A DNA stretch of 64,000 nucleotides from Microvirga zambiensis WSM3693. GTDB lineage: Bacteria > Pseudomonadota > Alphaproteobacteria > Rhizobiales > Beijerinckiaceae. Positions 46,451 to 54,547 of this stretch are shown here, piece by piece; within the stretch, counting starts at the first letter, position 1; the number at the start of each line of letters is the position of its first letter. The DNA lies in the NCBI RefSeq assembly GCF_016735695.1, contig NZ_JAERQD010000003.1, positions 124,001 through 188,000 of the forward strand. Reading direction: 5' to 3'. The translations under genes and the position numbers were made by a program. The notes below the pieces were generated by a model, which saw only the letters and a list, made by a program, of their open reading frames with translations, was not told the DNA's origin and made no database searches.

Positions 46451-47020
46451 ATGTTCAAGCGCTCTATTTTCGTCGCGACGCTGCTGGCAGCGGCGACACC
46501 GGCCCTGGCCCATACGGGCATCCACACAGCGCCCGGATTCCTGGCGGGTTTCGCCCATCCCTTGACCGGCCTCGATCACACGCTTGCAATGGTCGGCGTC
46601 GGCCTGTTCGCCTCCTTTCTTGGCGGGCGGGCTTTGTGGGCAGTCCCGGCGAGCTTCGTGAGCATGATGCTTGTTGGCGGAATATTTGGGCTGTTGGGAA
46701 TCGAGGTCCCCGCAGTCGAGTTCGGGATTGCCGCCTCCGTTGTCGCTCTCGGCGCCATCGTGTCGTTCGGCCTGCGCTGGCCGTTGGCCGCGGCAATGGC
46801 GCTGGTCGGAGGCTTTGCGATCTTTCACGGCTACGCGCATGGAGCGGAAATCCCGGCAGGGTCTGCGGCGACGCTCTATTGCCTCGGCTTTGCGCTTGCG
46901 AGCGCGATGCTGCATGGGCTTGGCATTGGTGTTGGCTTGATCTCGCTGCGCCATGAATATGCGCTTCGGATCACCGGAGCAGGTGTTGCTGCGGCAGGCG
47001 TCCTGCTGTTCTTCGTGTGA
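46451..47020 (+). CDS. ureJ: HupE/UreJ family nickel transporter
   Basis: Membrane protein of 189 aa with a cleavable-looking N-terminal signal (ends TPALAHTG) and about six helices. The conserved metal motif HPLTGLDH and a second FHGYAHG are present. HupE/UreJ proteins are believed to mediate nickel (or cobalt) movement into the cell. It closes the urease operon 12 bases after ureG. Confidence 0.92.
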   Translation: MFKRSIFVATLLAAATPALAHTGIHTAPGFLAGFAHPLTGLDHTLAMVGVGLFASFLGGRALWAVPASFVSMMLVGGIFGLLGIEVPAVEFGIAASVVALGAIVSFGLRWPLAAAMALVGGFAIFHGYAHGAEIPAGSAATLYCLGFALASAMLHGLGIGVGLISLRHEYALRITGAGVAAAGVLLFFV

Positions 47021-47092
47021 CGCGCGTCGAGCGGATCGTCGTCATCGGTTCAGTGTCGGTGCCGCACTCGTGACTGCGATCTAAGCGAAAGC

Positions 47093-47130
47093 CCTTGGCT
47101 CCCTTCCGCAGCCAAGGACTTTCCTTCTTA
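47093..47130. terminator. Terminator between the urease operon and the Gly/Asn-rich gene
   Basis: Perfect 8-bp stem CCTTGGCT (47093-47100)/AGCCAAGG (47110-47117), nine-base loop, then ACTTTCCTTCTT. It sits between convergent genes. The U-rich tail is better in the + direction, so it mainly terminates urt-ure, and could also serve the minus-strand gene. Confidence 0.65.
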
Positions 47131-47146
47131 AGGCGAACACCTGGCG

Positions 47147-47797
47147 TCAGCGTTTGCCGCCGCCATTTCCATTTCCATTTCCATTGCCGTTCCCATTCCC
47201 GTTCCCGTTGCCGCCGCCATTTCCAGCCGGACCATCCTGGTCGGTGCCGTCGCCGTTGTTGGATCCACCGGGATTGGATGCATCATTGCCGTCGTCGTCA
47301 TTGCCGTGCCCGTTGTTGCCATGGCCTCCGGCATTGCCGTTGGCGGAACCGTTGCCCTGGCCGTTGCCGCCTCCGTTGCCGGCCGTGCCGCCGGAGCCTC
47401 CGGCTGCTCCCGTGCCGCTGTCAGCGACCGCGCCGCCGCGGCCCGCGCTCGCGCCGTTGTCGATGCTGCCGCCAGCCGAGCCGCTGCTGACGCCGCCCGC
47501 CGTTCCAGGCCCCGAACCAGGCGAAGCGCCGAGCGTGCCGCCAATCGAGCCGGTCGCCATGCTGTCCCGGTCCGCATCGGCGGGATTGTCCGTCCTGCGC
47601 AGGGCTTGTGGCCGAATGGCACAACGACAGGTCTCCTGACCCCGCACGATGCTAAGCCGGCAATTGTGGTAGAGGGATGGGTCTGCGACAGCGGGAACGC
47701 ATTGCTGTCCAGGCATGACTGGCTGGGCATTGGCAGGCGTTCCAAGCGCGAGGACAATGGCGGCGCCGGACAAAGCAAGAGCGTATGAACGCAACAT
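47147..47797 (-). CDS. Secreted Gly/Asn-repeat low-complexity protein
   Basis: 216 aa. An N-terminal signal peptide (LRSYALALSGAAIVLALG, cleavage after PANAQ) is followed by a short Cys-containing segment (four Cys, about residues 33-60) and then about 140 residues of Gly/Asn/Ser/Asp-rich sequence. The last 30 residues are nearly pure Gly-Asn dipeptides, with a basic end GGGKR. Probably extracytoplasmic and disordered; it may be a cell-surface or matrix protein. No catalytic domain. ATG 47797 has AGGTGA upstream. Function unknown. Confidence 0.75.
   Translation of the reverse strand: MLRSYALALSGAAIVLALGTPANAQPVMPGQQCVPAVADPSLYHNCRLSIVRGQETCRCAIRPQALRRTDNPADADRDSMATGSIGGTLGASPGSGPGTAGGVSSGSAGGSIDNGASAGRGGAVADSGTGAAGGSGGTAGNGGGNGQGNGSANGNAGGHGNNGHGNDDDGNDASNPGGSNNGDGTDQDGPAGNGGGNGNGNGNGNGNGNGNGGGKR
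47163..47212 (-). repeat. Hexanucleotide tandem repeat encoding (Gly-Asn)n
   Basis: Eight consecutive 6-base units of the type CCATTT / CCGTTC on the + strand, which read as Gly-Asn codon pairs on the minus strand. Units are identical or differ at third positions. Such a repeat can expand or shrink in steps of two residues without changing frame. Confidence 0.8.
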
Positions 47798-47975
47798 CGT
47801 GTTCACCTGTAGAGAGTCGATTGTTGATGATGAGCTGCGATGACAGCAGCTCGCACGGCTTAAAGACGCAGGTGTAGGAATAACGTTCCAATATGACGGC
47901 AAAATCTATTCTTGCCTGGCTTTGGAACTTCAGCGGTTTTCGAGGTTGACTCGCCGATCAAACTGAATGCTTGGT

Positions 47976-49403
47976 TCAGCTGTCGGCTGAGCCATAGGCC
48001 TCAGCCATGCCGCGAATATCGCCGAGCTTCGCCGAGAAAGCCGACCAGTCATCCTGTGCCACGATTGGCGCCCACAGCGCTTCCACTTCCTCGATCAGCA
48101 TGGTGCAGGGTTTCTCCCGCGCGAAATAGGGGTGATCGAGCCGAATGCCCGGCTCCGGCTCGAATTCGCGCAAGGCCGCCAGGACCGGTTGAAACGAGGC
48201 GTCGTCATAGATCGCAGACGAGGAATTTTTCTTCGCGCGCTCCGCACTCAGCGCGCCGCCATACCAATCGAAGAAGGTTTGCTCGAAAGGCGCTTTGCTC
48301 TCGTGCAGGAACGTCCACACGGCTCTGGCCAATGCGCCGTCCTGCTCAAACCCCTTCGATCGCACCCCGAGGCGGCGTGCGATTGCTGCCGGAAATTCGC
48401 GATGAAGCGCCGGCTCGAATGCTGTCAGCGCGTGTTCCAGGCTGGGCTGCGGCGCGAGTGGAAGCAGGCATTCCGCGAGACGATAGAGATTCCACAAAAG
48501 CGCATCGGGCTGGCGGCCGAAGGCATAGAGGCTCGTCTCGTCGAAATAGGCGGCTGTGAATGCGGGATCGTAAGAGGGCAGGAAGCGCCAGGGGCCGTAA
48601 TCGAAGCTTTCTCCCGTGATGTTGATGTTGTCGGTGTTGAGCACGCCATGCACGAAGCCGGCCACCATCCATTGCGCGCCCATTCGTGCGACGCGCCGGC
48701 ACACCTCCTCCAGAAAGGCCACGGCGCGCGATGCCTCGTCGTCGCGCCAGATCTCCGGCATGTAGGTTTGGATCGCGTAATCGAGCAGCTTGCGGATGTT
48801 GTGGGGCTCGTTCAGGTAGAGAAAGCGCTGGAATGTTCCGATGCGAATGTGGGAGTGGCTGAGGCGCACGAGAACGGACGAGCGCGTCGGCGAGGGCTCG
48901 TCGCCGCGCTCGAGTTCTTCTCCAGTCTCTATCAGGCTGAAGGATTTCGACGTGTCGACGCCGAGCGCCTCGAGCATCTCGGTCGCCAACACCTCCCGCA
49001 CGCCGCCCTTGAGAGTCAGGCGGCCATCCGCATGGCGCGACCATGGCGTCTGTCCGCTGCCCTTGGTGGCCAGATCGAGAAGCCTGCCGTTCGTTGCGTC
49101 GCGAACCTGTGCGAACAGGAAGCCGCGCCCATCACCCAGATGAGGATTGTAGCTGCGGAACTGATGGCCGTGATAGCGCAGGGCAAGCGGCTGTTCGAGG
49201 TTGTCGGGCAGGGGCGCGAAGCGGCCGAAATGCGCGATCCATTCCTCGTCGGTCAGCGAGCCGAGGCCGACCCGCTCAGCCGATCTTTGGTTGCGATGGC
49301 GCAGGATGTGATCGGGAAACCGGGCCGGTTGCACGATGTCGTAAAAGTCCGAACCGAGTTCCCGATGGCGCGTTTCGGCCCGATAGGCGGCGGAAGGGGG
49401 CAT
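47976..49403 (-). CDS. selO: Protein adenylyltransferase SelO (YdiU/UPF0061)
   Basis: Pseudokinase-fold enzyme that transfers AMP to Ser, Thr or Tyr of target proteins; known targets of E. coli SelO are linked to redox metabolism. 475 aa, the normal length. Signature regions are LALRYHGHQF, HLGDGRGFLF, LATKGSGQTPWSRHADGRLTL (in parts), VRLSHSHIRIGTF, VAGFVHGVLNTDN and ESFDYGPWRFLP. Bacterial SelO lacks the C-terminal Sec of eukaryotes and this one ends in AYGSADS. Single gene with its own promoter in the spacer at 49404. Confidence 0.95.
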   Translation of the reverse strand: MPPSAAYRAETRHRELGSDFYDIVQPARFPDHILRHRNQRSAERVGLGSLTDEEWIAHFGRFAPLPDNLEQPLALRYHGHQFRSYNPHLGDGRGFLFAQVRDATNGRLLDLATKGSGQTPWSRHADGRLTLKGGVREVLATEMLEALGVDTSKSFSLIETGEELERGDEPSPTRSSVLVRLSHSHIRIGTFQRFLYLNEPHNIRKLLDYAIQTYMPEIWRDDEASRAVAFLEEVCRRVARMGAQWMVAGFVHGVLNTDNINITGESFDYGPWRFLPSYDPAFTAAYFDETSLYAFGRQPDALLWNLYRLAECLLPLAPQPSLEHALTAFEPALHREFPAAIARRLGVRSKGFEQDGALARAVWTFLHESKAPFEQTFFDWYGGALSAERAKKNSSSAIYDDASFQPVLAALREFEPEPGIRLDHPYFAREKPCTMLIEEVEALWAPIVAQDDWSAFSAKLGDIRGMAEAYGSADS

Positions 49404-49776
49404 GTCGCTGGTCCTGTGAACTCGTGTTCAATTCCTGACCCCGACCGAATGTTCAGACGGAATGCGGCCGGTCAAGCGCAGGATCGGCTCACGATGCCTG
49501 CAGCATGCTCGCTTTGCCACGGATTGAACAAAATTGAGCTGCGACAACCGGGTTCCAATGTTGCGAAAACCGATGTTTTGGCGGCTCCGAACGCGGCTGT
49601 TCAAAAATAATTCATGGTGAAAGCTTTGCTAAAAACATCTGGATTTTCCTGAAGTTCGGTTCGGATGCTGAAGCGCACGGCCTCGTTGTCCCGGCGCATT
49701 CGAACGTTGGTCTATTGGCGGGCCTTGCGCGCTCCCCTAAGATCCCTTGTTAACGAAGCAAGCGGGAGGCGGGTCA
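49404..49776. other. Gene-free divergent spacer
   Basis: About 370 bases between selO and a small membrane-protein gene. Probably carries both promoters. The stretch 49580-49650 is AT-rich. I recognise no RNA gene, terminator or coding frame in it. Confidence 0.5.
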
Positions 49777-49974
49777 ATGGCATTCAAGGATGTGCTCAGC
49801 CTTTGCGGCCGTATCGGCCTGATCGTGACAGCGTTCGCGTTCGTTGCAGGAATCGTTGCCGGGCCAGTCCTTGAAAAAATCTGGTCGTCCCACCCGACCA
49901 CCGTCACTCAAAACGATACGGTTCCCAGCCCTGTTCCGCCTGCCCCGCCAGTCCAGGCCAATGCCGGGGGCTAG
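49777..49974 (+). CDS. Small single-span membrane protein
   Basis: 65 aa. One hydrophobic helix (GLIVTAFAFVAGIVAGPVL, about 13-31) followed by a short hydrophilic Pro-rich tail (PSPVPPAPPVQ). ATG 49777 behind GGGAGGCGGG is well supported; an upstream TTG is not needed. Unknown function. Its stop codon touches the palindromic element at 49974. Confidence 0.65.
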   Translation: MAFKDVLSLCGRIGLIVTAFAFVAGIVAGPVLEKIWSSHPTTVTQNDTVPSPVPPAPPVQANAGG

Positions 49975-50023
49975 AGCATCGGACCCAAAAGTGGACCCAC
50001 TTTTGGGATCAAATCCGATGCTC
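49974..50023. repeat. Palindromic intergenic element, copy A
   Basis: Nested inverted repeat: outer arms GAGCATCGGA (49974-49983)/TCCGATGCTC (50014-50023), inner arms CCCAAAAGTGG (49984-49994)/CCACTTTTGGG (49997-50007). Almost the whole 50 bases can fold into one hairpin. It starts at the last base of a stop codon. A second copy is at 50551. Confidence 0.85.
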
Positions 50024-50175
50024 CACTCTTAGGAGAGCGCATCGTTGAGTGCAGCAAGCCGGGTCCGCTTTTCTGCATGATGCGCTAGGCTAACGCCTTT
50101 TTAGAACTCTCCGGTTCATATCACGTCGTCGCCGGGACACGGCGGGAATGCGGCTCCTTTTCCGGGAAAGGCGCG

Positions 50176-50550
50176 ATGAGCAGCGAGACACTTCTAAGGC
50201 AGGAAATCCGTCAATCCTTGGGTTTCGTGCGCAGCCTGATCGATCACTATTCCGGACTTTATGCGGGCGAGAACCTCACCCGTGACGTTCTGCTCATTTG
50301 CGACGAGATGACGGACACGGATGAGCCCGATGTACGGTTGAAGGAGGCACGGCGCGTCGTCGAGGAGCGGTGCAGGCAGTTGGCGCAGGCAACAGACCGC
50401 TTCGCCCAGCGCGATCCCGCCGTGATCGCAATATCGCGGGCCCAGGCCGTCGCAGCCATCGACCTGTTCCAGGATGCCGCCTTCGAATATCGCAAGACCC
50501 GCACCATCTTTCCCTCGTCCGGCCGGCTGCTGCGCAGGAAGAGCCTCTAA
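50176..50550 (+). CDS. Hypothetical protein (124 aa)
   Basis: Soluble, helical, charged protein with no recognised domain (LLICDEMTDTDEPDVRLKEA; ARRVVEERCRQL). Good ribosome binding site (GGAAAGG) before ATG 50176 and sequence composition typical of real genes here. It is bracketed by the two copies of the palindromic element. Function unknown. Confidence 0.7.
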   Translation: MSSETLLRQEIRQSLGFVRSLIDHYSGLYAGENLTRDVLLICDEMTDTDEPDVRLKEARRVVEERCRQLAQATDRFAQRDPAVIAISRAQAVAAIDLFQDAAFEYRKTRTIFPSSGRLLRRKSL

Positions 50551-50600
50551 AGCTTCGGACCCAAAAGTGGACTTGCACTTTTGGGATGAATCCGATGCTC
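50551..50600. repeat. Palindromic intergenic element, copy B
   Basis: Imperfect copy of the element at 49974: inner stem CCCAAAAGTG (50560-50569)/CACTTTTGGG (50576-50585), right outer arm TCCGATGCTC, left outer arm degenerate (AGCTTCGGA). It begins immediately after the stop codon of the 124-aa protein gene. Confidence 0.8.
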
Positions 50601-50636
50601 TCTCATTGAATGAGAGCATCGGTCCGTCCGATGCTC
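50594..50636. repeat. Chain of GATGCTC inverted units following copy B
   Basis: GATGCTC at 50594-50600, GAGCATCGG at 50614-50622 and CCGATGCTC at 50628-50636. The middle unit can pair with either neighbour, giving mutually exclusive hairpins. Sequence is that of the outer arms of the palindromic element, so this looks like a partial third copy. Confidence 0.7.
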
Positions 50637-50661
50637 TAGCTTTTGATCGCTGCAGGTCGCG

Positions 50662-52047
50662 TCACAGACGCTTGGGTTTGATCGATGCCGTTGCCGGAAC
50701 GTCGACCACCTGCGGCTCCGGCATCACATCGGTCTTCGGTGCATCAAGCCCATAGACGTCGTCGCGAAAATGCACTGCACCGTCCGCCGTCGCATAGCCG
50801 GTGAGATAGACCCACGCCACCGGGACCGGCTTATCGAGACGGATGTCCTGGCGTGCATTGCCCGCGATCGCCGCATCGATCCCGTCGCGGGTCCATTGGC
50901 CTGACGATCCGCTCGTGCCGCGCAGCAGCCATTCGGCGAAATCGCGGACATCGGCCACGCGTACGCAACCGGAGGAATGGAAGCGCGCATCCTGCGCGAA
51001 GAGCTGCTTTTTCGGCGTGTCGTGCATGTAGACTGCGTGCTTGTTCGGCATGTCGATGCGCATCTGGCCGAGCGAATTGATCGCGCCCGGATCCTGGCGC
51101 AGCGTGTAGTTCACCGCCTTCTCCGTCGACCAGTCGAGGGTCTTCGGATCGACCTCCTGGCCCTTCGCATCGAGAATGCGGATCTTCATCTTGTCGAGAT
51201 AGGCGGGATCCTTGCGAACGTGGGGAATGATGTCTTTCTTGATGAGGGAGACGGGCACTGTCCAGGTCGGGTTGAGGTTGACGGCTGTGACGCGCGTCTC
51301 GACGACAGGCGAGGGACGGTCGACCTTGCCGACGATCGCGACGTAGCGGCGGGCCACTTCTCCGCGCTCCACCGCCTCGACGGCGGCGGATGGAATGTTC
51401 ACCACCACGTAGCGGTCGCCGAAGGCGAAGGTGGAACCGGCGAGCCGCTGTGCGGAAGCTGTGAGCTGGCGGTGGCGGGTGAGGGCGGGAACGTTGATCG
51501 CCTCCAGCGTTCTGGCGCGCACGGCGCCGGATTCCGGCAGGCCGTGCCGGGCCTGAAACCTTTTGACAGCGCCTGCAAGCTCGGCATCGAAAAGCATGCT
51601 GGAGGCGGCATTCGTGGAGAGGTCGCCTTCACGCGCGAGGCGCTGTCGGAGCAAGGCCACGAGCGGCCCCTTGTCGCCCGTCTTCAGGACCGTGCCGGAC
51701 GGCAGCGAGGGCCATCCTCCGGACTCTGCCAGGCGCTTATAAGTCCATGCCGCCCGCATGGTATTGATGAAGGTGGCTGCATCGAGGGTCGGGCGGGAAT
51801 CCTGCGAGATCGACACGGCCGGTGGCGGCGTGGGAGGAGTTTGCTCCGACTTCGTCTGATCCGAGGCTGCAGCTTTCTGTCGCACGGCCGGTGCCGCCGG
51901 CGGCGCGGCTACGGGTTCGGCTACCGCCTGTGCCGGCTTGCCGGCGGCCGCAGGTTCGGCCGGAGCGGCGGTGCCAGGAGCGCCCCAGAGGGTAAAGCTT
52001 GAGAGCAGGGCCCATCCGAGGAGGCGTTGTGCATTCCGATACGTCAT
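50662..52047 (-). CDS. L,D-transpeptidase (YkuD/YcbB type)
   Basis: Periplasmic enzyme that makes 3-3 peptidoglycan cross-links or attaches proteins to peptidoglycan. 461 aa: signal peptide (about 1-28), Ala/Pro linker (to about 80), peptidoglycan-binding-like domain (about 120-170; GPLVALLRQRL, AVKRFQARHGLPESG), YkuD domain with MHDTPKKQLF and the catalytic Cys in RFHSSGCVRVADV. Architecture is that of YcbB/LdtD, but shorter than the E. coli protein (615 aa). Catalytic His, Ser and Cys are intact. Confidence 0.93.
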   Translation of the reverse strand: MTYRNAQRLLGWALLSSFTLWGAPGTAAPAEPAAAGKPAQAVAEPVAAPPAAPAVRQKAAASDQTKSEQTPPTPPPAVSISQDSRPTLDAATFINTMRAAWTYKRLAESGGWPSLPSGTVLKTGDKGPLVALLRQRLAREGDLSTNAASSMLFDAELAGAVKRFQARHGLPESGAVRARTLEAINVPALTRHRQLTASAQRLAGSTFAFGDRYVVVNIPSAAVEAVERGEVARRYVAIVGKVDRPSPVVETRVTAVNLNPTWTVPVSLIKKDIIPHVRKDPAYLDKMKIRILDAKGQEVDPKTLDWSTEKAVNYTLRQDPGAINSLGQMRIDMPNKHAVYMHDTPKKQLFAQDARFHSSGCVRVADVRDFAEWLLRGTSGSSGQWTRDGIDAAIAGNARQDIRLDKPVPVAWVYLTGYATADGAVHFRDDVYGLDAPKTDVMPEPQVVDVPATASIKPKRL

Positions 52048-52164
52048 CCACAGACTATGCGAGAGGATGGTTTATAAAGTGCTGCAACGCTTCGATCACG
52101 GTCCGGGTGAACGGAAGCCGGGAATGGGAATTAGTACTAAAACAAACCCGATTGCGAGGAGCCC

Positions 52165-52392
52165 ATGACGTCCGAGGAAATCAAGGAACTGAACGCCGCC
52201 CGTGAAAACCTCGTGAAGCGGCGCAGGGAGATGGCGCGGCAGATTTCCGGCGCTCCGCTCCCGTCCGTCGAGATGGCCGAGGAGCTGACGAAGATCCTGA
52301 TGGCCATCGAGGCCCTGGACCGGACCCTCAACGAGGCCGGCCACCCTTATATGAGCCAGGGCGTGGTCGAACAGCTGCGCGCCGGAGCCTGA
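52165..52392 (+). CDS. Small helical hypothetical protein (75 aa)
   Basis: Entirely helical, charged protein (MTSEEIKELNAARENLVKRR; EMAEELTKILMAIEAL). Strong GAGGAG ribosome binding site before ATG 52165. No recognised domain. Convergent with the histidine-phosphatase gene, whose stop lies three bases further. Confidence 0.7.
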   Translation: MTSEEIKELNAARENLVKRRREMARQISGAPLPSVEMAEELTKILMAIEALDRTLNEAGHPYMSQGVVEQLRAGA

Positions 52393-52395
52393 TGC

Positions 52396-52953
52396 TTACG
52401 GGCGGACTCTGCCGACAAGATCGAAACCCGATCCGGCCTTCGGTTTCAGCACCAGAGCTTCGCCTTCCTCGGGAAAGATGCCGGTCAGAGCGGTGATATT
52501 GACCTGATGTGTCACCAGCACAAGCACGCCCGGTGACCGCCATGCCTCGATGCGCTCACGGACGGCCCGGGTCTGAGCCTCCTCGCGCTCTCGTCCGACA
52601 AAGAACGAGTCGAGGGGTGGGAATGGCTCGGTCAGCCCCCGGAAGGCGAGGCGCGCGGTATCGAGGGCACGGCACCAGCGGCTCGAGAGCACCTGCTCGA
52701 CCGGAACTTGCCGGATTCTGAATTGCTCCCCTATGGTTTCGGCCTGCCGTCGCCCCTCCGCCGAGAGAGTGCGCTGGGTCGAGCAATCCTCGAGCCGGAA
52801 TTGCGGCGGGTCCCCCGTTCCCGGGGCACGGGCATGCCGGAAGAGGGCAACGGTATCGCCGTCACGCAAGGCTTGCCAGGCCGCTTCGGAAGCAAGGAGA
52901 GCTTGCGGCCAGATGGCCGCAAGCAGAAACAGAAATGCCACCGCAATCGGCAT
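52396..52953 (-). CDS. Secreted histidine phosphatase family protein
   Basis: 185 aa. An N-terminal signal peptide (VAFLFLLAAIWPQALLAS) is followed by a histidine phosphatase fold: nucleophile His in ALFRHARAPG (RHA instead of the common RHG), substrate Arg in SSRWCRALDTA, and second His in LVTHQVNI. The substrate of these periplasmic members is unknown. A longer open extension to 53241 has no conserved content. Lies downstream of the formamidase-like gene on the same strand. Confidence 0.85.
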   Translation of the reverse strand: MPIAVAFLFLLAAIWPQALLASEAAWQALRDGDTVALFRHARAPGTGDPPQFRLEDCSTQRTLSAEGRRQAETIGEQFRIRQVPVEQVLSSRWCRALDTARLAFRGLTEPFPPLDSFFVGREREEAQTRAVRERIEAWRSPGVLVLVTHQVNITALTGIFPEEGEALVLKPKAGSGFDLVGRVRP

Positions 52954-53015
52954 GAGACACCAGTTGGTTGTCAGCGACGCAACGTGAGACCGGGATCTCT
53001 GTTCCCGCCGGACGA

Positions 53016-53837
53016 TCAGGCCTTCGCTGCAAGCTCGACGACGATATCGACGAGCGGATCGCCAGGATCGGCCAAACCCGCGATGACATCGAAATGATGC
53101 GCTCTCGGAACCTCGTGATACCGGGTCGCGATCCCCGCCTTGCCCCAGCGTTCGACGATGGCCCGGGATTGACGCAGAAACTCCCCGCTCTCCGCGCCGC
53201 CGACGACAGCGACGAGTTGCCCTGTCTCCGGCGGTGTCCATTCCAGCGGACTCAGGCGCCGGGCCTCCTCGATCGTGAGGCCGAGCGCCTTGTTGATCGA
53301 GGTCGGAACAAGCGGCGGCAGGTCGAACAGGCCGGAGATCGGCATGGCGGCGCGCACCGGCATCGCTCGAGGCTCAGGGCGGGCCATCAGGCAGGCAGCG
53401 AGATGCCCGCCGGCCGAATGTCCGGTCGCGACCAGCGGGCGGCCTGTGCGCCGCATGAGGAAGTCGGCGGCCGACTCCATCTCGGCGACGATCTCCGCCA
53501 GTGTCGCCGCAGGTGCCAGCGTGTAGTTCGGGATCGCGACCGTGAAGCCGCGCTCATTGGCACCGCGGGCCAGATGACTGAAAAAGGACTTGTCGAGCGC
53601 CTGCCAGTAGCCGCCATGGATGTACAGCACGATCGGACCGCCAGCGTCGCCCGTCCGAGGGTAGAAGAGGTCGAGGCGGTGACGCTCGCCCGGTCCATAG
53701 GCGAGATCGAATTCGCCGGCCGCATGGTCCCGATAGGCCGCCGCATCCCGCTGCCAGCCCGCGATATGAGCCGGATGCTCCGGCACGCGGGCCCGGTTGT
53801 TGTACTCGGCTTCGAGATCGCGTTCTTCCGCTGCCAT
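53016..53837 (-). CDS. Alpha/beta hydrolase, kynurenine-formamidase-like
   Basis: 273 aa alpha/beta hydrolase of the arylformamidase/esterase group: oxyanion motif YIHGGYWQALDKS, nucleophile in ATGHSAGGHLAA, late His in RAHHFDVIAGL. Such enzymes hydrolyse N-formylkynurenine or other N-formyl/acyl aryl amines. It follows livF by 11 bases in the LivKHMGF-type operon next to anthranilate-type CoA genes. That context suggests it frees anthranilate or kynurenine from N-formyl or ester precursors. The family assignment is firm; the substrate is inferred. Confidence 0.8.
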   Translation of the reverse strand: MAAEERDLEAEYNNRARVPEHPAHIAGWQRDAAAYRDHAAGEFDLAYGPGERHRLDLFYPRTGDAGGPIVLYIHGGYWQALDKSFFSHLARGANERGFTVAIPNYTLAPAATLAEIVAEMESAADFLMRRTGRPLVATGHSAGGHLAACLMARPEPRAMPVRAAMPISGLFDLPPLVPTSINKALGLTIEEARRLSPLEWTPPETGQLVAVVGGAESGEFLRQSRAIVERWGKAGIATRYHEVPRAHHFDVIAGLADPGDPLVDIVVELAAKA

Positions 53838-53848
53838 CGCGAATTGTC

Positions 53849-54547
53849 CTAAACGTGGAGATACCGGTCCTTGAGGCTCGTATCGCTCATGAGCTCCGCG
53901 CTCGTGCCGGTCCAGACCGAGCGGCCTTTCTCGATGATCACATGCCGGTCGGCGAAGCTCGCCAGCGCACCGATGTTCTTGTCGATGACGAGGATGGATT
54001 GCTGCTCGCCCTTCAGGCGCTTGAGGCAGGTCCAGATCTCGGTACGGATCAGCGGGGCCAGTCCCTCGGTCGCTTCATCGAGAATGAGCAGTCTGGGGTT
54101 CGTCATGAGAGCGCGGCCGATGGCGAGCATCTGCTGCTCGCCGCCCGAAAGCTGCGTGCCGAGGTTGTTCCGGCGCTCCTTCAGGCGCGGGAAGAGATCG
54201 TAGATCGCGTCCAGCGTCCAGCGTCGCTCACCGCTTCGGGCCGCGGCGGTCGCAACGAGGTTTTCCTCCACGGTGAGCGTCGGAAAGATCTGGCGGCCTT
54301 CCGGCACGAGGCCGATGCCGGTTTTCGCGATGCGATAGGGGGCAAGCCCGGTGACGGTGGCGCCGTGAAACCGCACTTCGCCGCCGCGCGGGCGCAGCAG
54401 GCCCATGATGGAGCGTATCGTCGTCGTCTTGCCCATGCCGTTGCGGCCGAGCAGCGTCACGACCTCGCCGGCATTGACCTCGAGGGAAATGTCGAACAGG
54501 ACCTGTGCCGCGCCGTAGGAGGCCTGGAGATTGCGAACGGAGAGCAT
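53849..54547 (-). CDS. livF: Branched-chain-type ABC transporter ATP-binding protein
   Basis: LivF-family ATPase, 232 aa. Walker A GRNGMGKTTT, signature LSGGEQQMLAIGRAL, Walker B LLILDEATEGLAPL, with DKNIGAL in the switch region in place of the usual EQN motif. Starts within the livG stop (TGATG). Substrate is probably an aromatic acid rather than a branched-chain amino acid, judged from the neighbours. Confidence 0.93.
   Translation of the reverse strand: MLSVRNLQASYGAAQVLFDISLEVNAGEVVTLLGRNGMGKTTTIRSIMGLLRPRGGEVRFHGATVTGLAPYRIAKTGIGLVPEGRQIFPTLTVEENLVATAAARSGERRWTLDAIYDLFPRLKERRNNLGTQLSGGEQQMLAIGRALMTNPRLLILDEATEGLAPLIRTEIWTCLKRLKGEQQSILVIDKNIGALASFADRHVIIEKGRSVWTGTSAELMSDTSLKDRYLHV

Noticed and set aside
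47163-47212. Possible CRISPR or satellite array
   Set aside because: Units are six bases with no spacers and translate as Gly-Asn in a gene with a signal peptide; this is a coding microsatellite.
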